Part shown: positions 6,716-12,538 of the stretch, one piece after another
Position numbering within the stretch: the stretch's first letter is position 1
How the letters are laid out: each line of letters opens with the position of its first letter
NCBI GenBank assembly: GCA_964587525.1
Contig: CAZPLZ010000075.1
Coordinates: 1-15,187 of the forward strand
Length of the DNA stretch: 15,187 nucleotides
Direction: 5' to 3'
Source of the DNA: CAZPLZ01 sp964587525
GTDB taxonomy: Bacteria > Oederibacteriota > CAKKQC01
Program-made: the position numbers and the translations under genes
The notes under the pieces: generated by a model
Seen by the model: only the letters and a program-made list of their open reading frames with translations
Database searches by the model: none
What the model was told of the DNA's origin: nothing

Positions 6716-7492
6716 TTAACCGAAGCGGCCCACCTGGGATATCAGGGTATCCAGGGTTTCATCCTGCGCCGTAACCGCCCGCTGATTGGCCTCGTATGCC
6801 CGCAGAGCCTGAAGCATAGCGGACATTTCCATAACCGGATTCACGTTCGAGCGTTCCTGGTATCCCTGAGACACGGCCGCACCGGAGGCCCGGAACCGAG
6901 CCCCCGGCGCGGGCGCAAACAGGCTCTCGCCTTCCTTGATCAACATGCCCTGCCCTCTAGGGTTCACCACCGCCAGCCGCCCAGTCTCCACGCCGTCCAG
7001 GAAGTACACCCCGTCAGGCCTGACTTCAAATCGCTTGTCGTCAACAAGAATATGCGCCCCCGAGGCATCCAGGACCGGATCCCCCGCCTGGGTCACGAGC
7101 CGACCCCGCCCGTCCAGGGCGAAATTGCCCTGCCGGGTGTACCGTCGCCCGCGGAACGTGTCAATGGTAAAAAATCCTTCTCCCTGGAGGGCCAGGTCCA
7201 TGGCGTTGCCGGTCTGAAGCAGGGCGCCTTGCGACCAGTTCGTCACAACTGCATCAACGAGGGCCCCTTGTCCCCGGCTGCCGATAGCTGGGGCCAGATC
7301 GGCCGTAAAACCATTTAAACTGAATTGATGGTCAGAAATACGGTGAAGCTGCTGTACGGGGTGCTGCCGAACCACGGTGGTGTCCCGCTTGAACCCGGTG
7401 GTGCTGACGTTCGCCAAATTATTGGCGATCGATTCGTGCCGTATGGCCTCGGCCAACATCCCCGAGGCTGAGGCGTACATTCCAACAGTCAT
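6716..7492 (-). CDS. flgF: Flagellar basal-body rod protein FlgF
   Basis: FlgF is a proximal rod subunit. The 258-residue product carries the rod N-terminal motif YASASGMLAEAIRHESIANN followed by LANVSTTGFKRD, the flagellar basal-body central motif (MDLALQGEGFFTIDT, GRRYTRQGNFALDGRGRLVT), and the C-terminal helix VNPVMEMSAMLQALRAYEAN. The flgF/flgG distinction rests on similarity to FlgF (shorter, GRLVTQAGDPVL) and on its place directly before flgG. The frame remains open to a TTG at 7531, but ATG 7492 (MTVGMYAS) or ATG 7480 (MYAS) fits the family N-terminus. Neither has a strong ribosome-binding site. The gene lies 66 bp from the PorV/FN3 gene and may be co-transcribed with it. Confidence 0.9.
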   Translation of the reverse strand: MTVGMYASASGMLAEAIRHESIANNLANVSTTGFKRDTTVVRQHPVQQLHRISDHQFSLNGFTADLAPAIGSRGQGALVDAVVTNWSQGALLQTGNAMDLALQGEGFFTIDTFRGRRYTRQGNFALDGRGRLVTQAGDPVLDASGAHILVDDKRFEVRPDGVYFLDGVETGRLAVVNPRGQGMLIKEGESLFAPAPGARFRASGAAVSQGYQERSNVNPVMEMSAMLQALRAYEANQRAVTAQDETLDTLISQVGRFG

Positions 7493-7502
7493 AGCTGGAA
7501 GA

Positions 7503-7531
7503 ACCCTATCTCGACATCGCTGATCTGTCAA
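7503..7531 (-). promoter_or_regulatory. Possible sigma-70-type promoter for flgF
   Basis: The minus strand has a perfect TTGACA (7531-7526), a 17-nt spacer and TAGGGT (7508-7503, three of six consensus matches). Initiation would fall within a few bases of ATG 7492, giving a nearly leaderless flgF message or favouring the inner ATG at 7480. The weak -10 box makes this tentative. Confidence 0.3.
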
Positions 7532-7558
7532 GGGGGGCGTAGGTTTGCTAGGCTTTTC

Positions 7559-9085
7559 CTACAACCTGGGAATGGCGATGAATGTCTGCTCGGGCGAGGG
7601 TGGGCCCTCCACTGGCGGCTGGCTCCGGGACACGGAGCGCACATAGATGTAGTAGCGCTCCCCCGCAACCACCGTCGCACCCGACACCTGGACAAGACGC
7701 ACCGTGGTCGACCTGAGCGGCTGGGTGTTGTACCTCACATGCCCTGAGCCCGGCACCGTGGAAACGTAGAGGTTGTACCCTGAGATCTCGCCCGGGGTCG
7801 CACGCCAGGACACGCTGATTTCACCTTCCTGCGCCTGCTGCATCAGCTCCGGTGCGACCATCTGCGGTGCGCTGGGGGTCGCTGGGACTTCCGCGGAACG
7901 TTCGCTCTCGAGCGGGGGTTGCGTGTTGGTAATCGCGGTCACCACGAAGTAATACGTCCGCCCGTTCTCCAATCCGATGATACGGGCACTGGACAACCCC
8001 ACCGTGTTAATTTTCCGGTATTCTCCGCCCGGCGACGTCGAAATGTTAATGTTGTAGGCACCGACCATAGGCTCAGGGTTCGGCGTCCACACCAGCTCGA
8101 CTTCCCCGTCTTTGGGTGTTGCCTTCAACCCCAGCGGCGGGGTAGGCTTGATGCCGCCAGCCATCACCCGGCCAAACCGCAGCGCAAAAGACACCCGGTG
8201 AGTATCGCCCAGATTGCCGGAGTGGCCAAGATAGGCGTAGTCCACCTCCCAATCCCGGGCACGGTAGCTGACGCCGGCCGAGTACCGGCCAGGCACCGTG
8301 GCGAACCCGACAAAGCCCAGCCGCACGCCTAGGGACCCCTCAAAAAACCAGCCTTCAACTCCGGCCCGTAGCCGGTTGGAGTTGGTCGTGGCTACGGACG
8401 GATCCTTGAACGTCTCATAATCCAGCGCCAGGGTAATCCATCGCTCGAACTGGTAGGCCGTACCGACACGCAGAACCGACGGGATATTCTGCTCGACACC
8501 AACATCTTCCTTAATGGTCGTGCTTAAGTCCTGCGCTGAAAATCCGAACCGGAGTTCTTTACCGTACTTGGGCAGCGGCAGCCGGTACAGGATCCCCCAA
8601 TCGAGCCCCATCCCGGTTCCACCCACATCCCTGAACTCTGAGCTGAGGTTGAAGAATTTTACGTTCAACCCGGCGAAAAAGAGCCGGTCCTCGGTCATGG
8701 GAGACGCAAACGTGATGAAGTACACATCTTCCTTCAGTTCATCTGGAGAGTCCACGAAATCCCTCCGTTCCCAGGAAATACCCATCATGCCATCTTGGAA
8801 AACGGGAAAAACTGCAGACGTAAACAGGTAGAAGATCTTGCCATTGAAAATGGCCGCGTACATCCCGGAGAGTTCAGCACGGGTGAGCTGCCCTATCCCG
8901 GCGGGGTTCCAGAAGACCGCCGAGTTTTCGTCACTCACCGCGACAAACGCACCGCCCATCCCAAGCGGCCTGGCCCCTACCCCCGTGACGCCACCCTTTT
9001 CGAAGTAGGCTCCCGCGGTTAGGGGGGCGAGAGCCAGCGCCATGAGGCTAGCCGCCACAGCAATCATACGTTTCATGGGGCTCAT
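7559..9085 (-). CDS. PorV/PorQ-family outer-membrane barrel with two FN3 domains
   Basis: This 508-residue exported protein has a signal peptide at residues 1-26 (MALALAPLTAGA). It is followed by the PorV/UPF0164 signature GARPLGMGGAFVAVSDENSA and FWNPAGIGQL, the FadL-like barrel start. Alternating beta segments run to about residue 305 (ALRFGRV). Two fibronectin type III domains follow, at about 313-403 (LGLKATPKDGEVELVW..., NGRTYYFVVTAITN) and 405-505 (GEISVSWRATPGEISGYNLY, GERYYIYVRSVS). In Bacteroidetes PorV shuttles type IX secretion cargo. In other phyla the family is mostly uncharacterised. Appended FN3 domains would probably sit at the membrane face. The start is ATG 9085 or 9076, and neither has a Shine-Dalgarno. 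It follows the other barrel gene by 46 bp and precedes flgF. Confidence 0.85.
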   Translation of the reverse strand: MSPMKRMIAVAASLMALALAPLTAGAYFEKGGVTGVGARPLGMGGAFVAVSDENSAVFWNPAGIGQLTRAELSGMYAAIFNGKIFYLFTSAVFPVFQDGMMGISWERRDFVDSPDELKEDVYFITFASPMTEDRLFFAGLNVKFFNLSSEFRDVGGTGMGLDWGILYRLPLPKYGKELRFGFSAQDLSTTIKEDVGVEQNIPSVLRVGTAYQFERWITLALDYETFKDPSVATTNSNRLRAGVEGWFFEGSLGVRLGFVGFATVPGRYSAGVSYRARDWEVDYAYLGHSGNLGDTHRVSFALRFGRVMAGGIKPTPPLGLKATPKDGEVELVWTPNPEPMVGAYNINISTSPGGEYRKINTVGLSSARIIGLENGRTYYFVVTAITNTQPPLESERSAEVPATPSAPQMVAPELMQQAQEGEISVSWRATPGEISGYNLYVSTVPGSGHVRYNTQPLRSTTVRLVQVSGATVVAGERYYIYVRSVSRSQPPVEGPPSPEQTFIAIPRL

Positions 9086-9131
9086 ACATTAATACTATCG
9101 CGTTGCGGAAAGAGTTCTAGGCCGCCGCGCG

Positions 9132-11333
9132 CTAACGTAATACCGGCTGAATCGGCGTGCCATCCAGGGTTACGTTCGCCGCTCGCAGCCATTGTTGCTC
9201 ATCCAGACGGCCTTCTATCAATCCTCGGGCAACCTCCATCGGGGTCTCCACAATCAGCAGGTGATTCCCATAACGGGCCTGGACCATGAACGATCCGACC
9301 GTGGGGCCAACCGCTGCGTAGCTTTGCAACGTCACGTTCTTGATCTCACGTGCCAGGTATTTAAAGATGTGCTGCTGGGTCCGGTACTCTGTGATCAGCG
9401 CACCTTCCTCTCCTGCGGGCGGCACCTGCACCCGTAGAATTTGCTCCGGCGCCACACCACGATAGGCGATAGCCGATTCCTTCACGGCCGGCTTCTGCTC
9501 CACGACCGTGGCACTTGGCCCGACCGGTGCGGGCAGAACCACGCCGCCGGGCCCAGGTCTGATTTCCTCCTCGCCCTCTAGAGGAAACTCCTCAGCACTC
9601 AGCGGTTCCTTGGCGGTCTTCAATTGACCCTTGATGAGCGGCTCAACCACCGCTTTGGTGGCCTCCTCCTCCTTCGCCGTTTCCTCCAGAATCTTGTACA
9701 GCAACGTGAGATCCCCACGGCCCACCGGCCCCTCGCCGGGGGTGAACACCCGGATCGACTGCGGAGGGGTCGTCGTTTCCACCCCATCCCGGTTCCTCAC
9801 CCACAACGTGTAGGTGTAATCGTCATCAAACGCCAGGTTAAACCGATCATCCAGGCCATCCCAAACCAGCCGCTGGGGAGGCGTTCCCTTTCCGGAAAAG
9901 GTGCGCACCGGTACCCGGGCGGAATTCTTGATCACCACCGCCCAGGCTTCCAGCCCTCGCTCGTAGTGTGCGGTCAAGGTGAACACCGCCACCTCGCCTC
10001 TCTTAGGAGCAAACACGAGCGGTTCGACGGTCACCTTGACGTAGGCCGAAACGACCGGAACCTGCCAGTGATAAGTCAGTTGAACATAAAAACGCGGCTT
10101 GTCCGTCGGAAGCCAGATCGGATTTAGTTGAACGTCGGTCGTTTTAAAGATCGGCGTTTCCTTAAGCCCCGCGATGGTGTCCGCGACGCGCAGCTCCGCC
10201 GGCAGGGTCACCCCCAGGTCAACATGGGTCTTGAACAGTTTGATCGTCATCCCGAGGGTGTACATCGGCCGCCCCTGGGTAGCAAGGCCAGGAACAGAAA
10301 CGCCGGCGACATTGACCGGATCCGCGATGATGACCTGAGCATAGTCAGGAAAAGGCGTCGCGTAGCCAAAGCGCAGGGCGCTGTGATGTTCAAAAAACCA
10401 TTGCTCGAAGCCAAGACGCAACTGGGCTTTGGTGCCCGTGACGAGGGTACCCCGGAGCGCCTGATCGAGATTGAGGGCGACGACACTGCGCTCCCGGGGA
10501 ATCAGATCGTCAAAACTGACCGCCACCCCCAGCAGCGCCTGCGCAGGCATGAGGGTCTCCGTAATGAGCACTCGTCTCCGTCCCACGACGTTGCGCGCCA
10601 TGGCGCCAATGCTCACCTCCCGGACGCGGTCTTTGACCGGCAGGGGGATGTTGTAGATCACGCCTGCGTCCACAGCCCATCCAGTCACCTCGTTGACTTG
10701 GGCTGCAGGGTTTCTATGCAGAAGATAATCGTAGACGTGATCATCAAGATGACCGTCATGGTTGGGGAGATAATCACCGTCATGGTGACCACCAAAGTCA
10801 TGCTCCAAGAGAGGATCGTAGAATAAATCGCTGTGAAGGAACTTCACATTAATCCCGAGAGCAGACGTGCGTGCCTTATTGAGCGGCATAACAAAGGTTC
10901 CCATGTAAAAATTTTCCTGCCATGGCATCAGGCTTTCCGAATGGAAGGGTCGTACAGCGGCCAGCCCGGCGACCCATGGCTTGAACGCCGTGGTAACCAG
11001 TCCCACGCCGCCAGCATACGGGATGGTTTTTACGATGTCCCTGCCTTTGATCCGGCGTTTCCCGAAGGGGCTCCCACTCATGATCCCGAACTGCGTATCC
11101 CGCATTTTGATGAGGCCGGCGGGGTTCCAGTATATGCCGGCCAGATCCTCAGCAATGGCCGTGTAGGCGCCTCCCATCCCGATGGCTCGGACCCCGAATC
11201 CCACGCCATTCCACGGCTCGCCGAATTCCCGTTCGGGCAGTCCTTGCCCCCACGCTTCTCCCGGAATCCCCAGGCAGACATACATCCCCCCCAACGCCCC
11301 GAGCGCACAGGTCACCAGGGCGGAAACCTTCAC
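9132..11333 (-). CDS. PorV/PorQ-family barrel with Ig-like and unknown C-terminal domains
   Basis: This protein of about 733 residues begins at GTG 11333, which overlaps the stop of the upstream small gene (GTGA) and opens a signal peptide (VKVSALVTCALGALGGMYVC). An open frame further upstream to 11468 lies inside that gene and is unlikely to be used. The PorV-like signature appears as GVGFGVRAIGMGGAYTAIAE, then GIYWNPAGLIK. A barrel runs to about residue 430, followed by an FlgD-Ig-like beta domain (about 435-530, with WDGLDD and YTYTLWVRNRDG), an acidic Glu/Pro-rich linker (about 550-620) and a C-terminal domain (about 625-733) that I do not recognise. An unusual His/Asp-rich insertion lies at residues 178-206 of the barrel. 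The function is unknown, and outer-membrane export or anchoring of the neighbouring surface proteins is an inference. Confidence 0.8.
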   Translation of the reverse strand: MKVSALVTCALGALGGMYVCLGIPGEAWGQGLPEREFGEPWNGVGFGVRAIGMGGAYTAIAEDLAGIYWNPAGLIKMRDTQFGIMSGSPFGKRRIKGRDIVKTIPYAGGVGLVTTAFKPWVAGLAAVRPFHSESLMPWQENFYMGTFVMPLNKARTSALGINVKFLHSDLFYDPLLEHDFGGHHDGDYLPNHDGHLDDHVYDYLLHRNPAAQVNEVTGWAVDAGVIYNIPLPVKDRVREVSIGAMARNVVGRRRVLITETLMPAQALLGVAVSFDDLIPRERSVVALNLDQALRGTLVTGTKAQLRLGFEQWFFEHHSALRFGYATPFPDYAQVIIADPVNVAGVSVPGLATQGRPMYTLGMTIKLFKTHVDLGVTLPAELRVADTIAGLKETPIFKTTDVQLNPIWLPTDKPRFYVQLTYHWQVPVVSAYVKVTVEPLVFAPKRGEVAVFTLTAHYERGLEAWAVVIKNSARVPVRTFSGKGTPPQRLVWDGLDDRFNLAFDDDYTYTLWVRNRDGVETTTPPQSIRVFTPGEGPVGRGDLTLLYKILEETAKEEEATKAVVEPLIKGQLKTAKEPLSAEEFPLEGEEEIRPGPGGVVLPAPVGPSATVVEQKPAVKESAIAYRGVAPEQILRVQVPPAGEEGALITEYRTQQHIFKYLAREIKNVTLQSYAAVGPTVGSFMVQARYGNHLLIVETPMEVARGLIEGRLDEQQWLRAANVTLDGTPIQPVLR

Positions 11334-11923
11334 AGAATGGTGACACAGTATCTGATGTATCCGGTTTGATGCAGTCCGACTTTGCTTAAGACCCACCTCA
11401 GGTACAACGGGCACGTTTGGCCGGCACTGGTGGTGGTGTTCCATGGACCCGACAGCGAGGTCGCCCAATACGCGTCCACCGACGTGCCGCCGGATACCCA
11501 GACTGCGCCAGGGATGAACACCCCCGATTTCACCGTGTTACAAGGCACCGTGTCCGTCACATTCACGTTAAAACCGGTGTAGTTGCCACAATTAGAAAAC
11601 GAAATCGTGAAACACACCAGGGTACCGGATTGAGAGCCGGTGAGCGTGGTGCCGTCAATGGTAGTCCCACTCTTCCAGAGCACCATGCACAACTGCGGTG
11701 TATCGGTGACCAGCACCCACGCGGTCTGGGAGTTAGGAACGTTGATCGCGTTGATCCCTCCAGGCACCGCTCCTCCAGCACCGCCCGACGGAAGAGCGAA
11801 CGTCGCCGAGGCAAAGTTGGTCAGCAGCATCCCGGAAGTCACCAAGCCATGCGCTCGATCGCCCACCAGGAGCCCCGCTACCAGCACCGCACACATCAGC
11901 GTTCGCTTCATCTCTCTCATCAT
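11330..11923 (-). CDS. Small secreted DUF11-like surface protein, paralogue B
   Basis: This 197-residue protein has a signal peptide (MKRTLMCAVLVAGLLVGDRAHG) and a single beta-rich module. It opens with SGMLLTNFASATF, continues with LVCFTISFSNCGNYTGFNVN and VTDTVPCN, and ends with PLYLRWVLSKVG. These segments align with the next gene upstream (12476-11928), so the two are tandem paralogues. The (L)TN.ASAT start and 'FSN.G...FNV...D..P' core resemble one DUF11 (TIGR01451) unit of cell-surface proteins. It is richer in cysteine than its paralogue (six or more in the mature part), suggesting disulfides. The start is ATG 11923 with AGGA 8-9 nt upstream. ATG 11911 or 11908 remains possible. The function is unknown. 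Confidence 0.75.
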   Translation of the reverse strand: MMREMKRTLMCAVLVAGLLVGDRAHGLVTSGMLLTNFASATFALPSGGAGGAVPGGINAINVPNSQTAWVLVTDTPQLCMVLWKSGTTIDGTTLTGSQSGTLVCFTISFSNCGNYTGFNVNVTDTVPCNTVKSGVFIPGAVWVSGGTSVDAYWATSLSGPWNTTTSAGQTCPLYLRWVLSKVGLHQTGYIRYCVTIL

Positions 11924-11927
11924 GCCA

Positions 11928-12476
11928 TTATCCTATCGACAGGAGAAACGTGATGCACCCACTCTTGCCCACGCCCACCGGAGAGGCCACCCACTGAAGG
12001 AACAAGCCTGCACCTGACGGGGTCATGTCCGTCAGCGTGGTGTCCAGTGGGCCGTCGGTCCACGGACCATTTGCAGTAGATCCATAAGAGTCCGCGATGG
12101 TGCCACCGCTGACCCACGCGCTATACCCCAAGGTCAGCCAGAACGTGTTGTTCGGCAAGCGGTCCTTGATCGTCACATTGAACGCCGTGTTCGCTCCACC
12201 GTTGGAAAAGCAAATCAAGTAGGTCACGGTCCCGCCGGCGGTGCCCACCACCGTCGGGGTGTCGTCTTTCCACATGAACATCGCGGGGTTCGCGACCAGG
12301 ATTTTCGCCGTGGCGGAGTAGGTCACGCTGGTCGTCTGGCCACCGCCCAGATACGTGGCCGAAGCGGCGTTCGTCAGCAGCGTACCGCTCTGCAGGAAGG
12401 CAAAAGCTTCCCCCCCACCCAGAACCACCAACGCCACCGTCGCGAGGCTCACGCGGACAAGTTTACCGGTGCGCAA
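11928..12476 (-). CDS. Small secreted DUF11-like surface protein, paralogue A
   Basis: This 182-residue protein has a signal peptide (VRVSLATVALVVLGGGEAFA) followed by one DUF11-like module. Its features are SGTLLTNAASATYLGGG, VTYLICFSNGGANTAFNVTI, KDRLPNN, AWVSGGTIADSYGSTANGPW and a terminal LFLQWVASPVGVGKSG. It aligns along its whole length with paralogue B, which begins 4 nt downstream. The start is a TTG at 12476 because GGGGGAGGA lies 7 nt upstream. The nearby ATG at 12483 runs into a stop after six codons. Two cysteines, in LICF and SGCITF, could pair. The role is unknown. A single-unit partner of the large DUF11 protein encoded upstream is plausible. Confidence 0.75.
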   Translation of the reverse strand: MRTGKLVRVSLATVALVVLGGGEAFAFLQSGTLLTNAASATYLGGGQTTSVTYSATAKILVANPAMFMWKDDTPTVVGTAGGTVTYLICFSNGGANTAFNVTIKDRLPNNTFWLTLGYSAWVSGGTIADSYGSTANGPWTDGPLDTTLTDMTPSGAGLFLQWVASPVGVGKSGCITFLLSIG

Positions 12477-12483
12477 AGTTCAT

Positions 12484-12492
12484 TCCTCCCCC
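12484..12492 (-). promoter_or_regulatory. Shine-Dalgarno fixing a TTG start
   Basis: GGGGGAGGA on the minus strand stands 7 nt before TTG 12476. It supports the non-ATG start of the downstream small secreted protein. An out-of-frame ATG lies between the two and terminates immediately. Confidence 0.65.
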
Positions 12493-12538
12493 TGCCTTCA
12501 ATAATACCGCAGATCGGCACCCTGAGTTTAAGCTCACC

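Noticed and set aside
10740..10800. Short direct repeats (ACCGTCATGG) suggesting a satellite or CRISPR-like array
   Set aside because: They are codon-level repetition of the His/Asp-rich loop (HDGH, HHDGD) within a real gene, with no regular spacer structure.
11334..11468. N-terminal extension of the longer PorV-like protein to 778 residues
   Set aside because: The extension overlaps the end of the small secreted gene. The GTG at 11333 overlaps that gene's stop and opens a signal peptide.
12512..12530. Sigma-28-like promoter (TAAA ... GCCGAT on the minus strand) before paralogue A
   Set aside because: The two boxes are only 8 nt apart instead of about 15, so it does not fit the consensus spacing.
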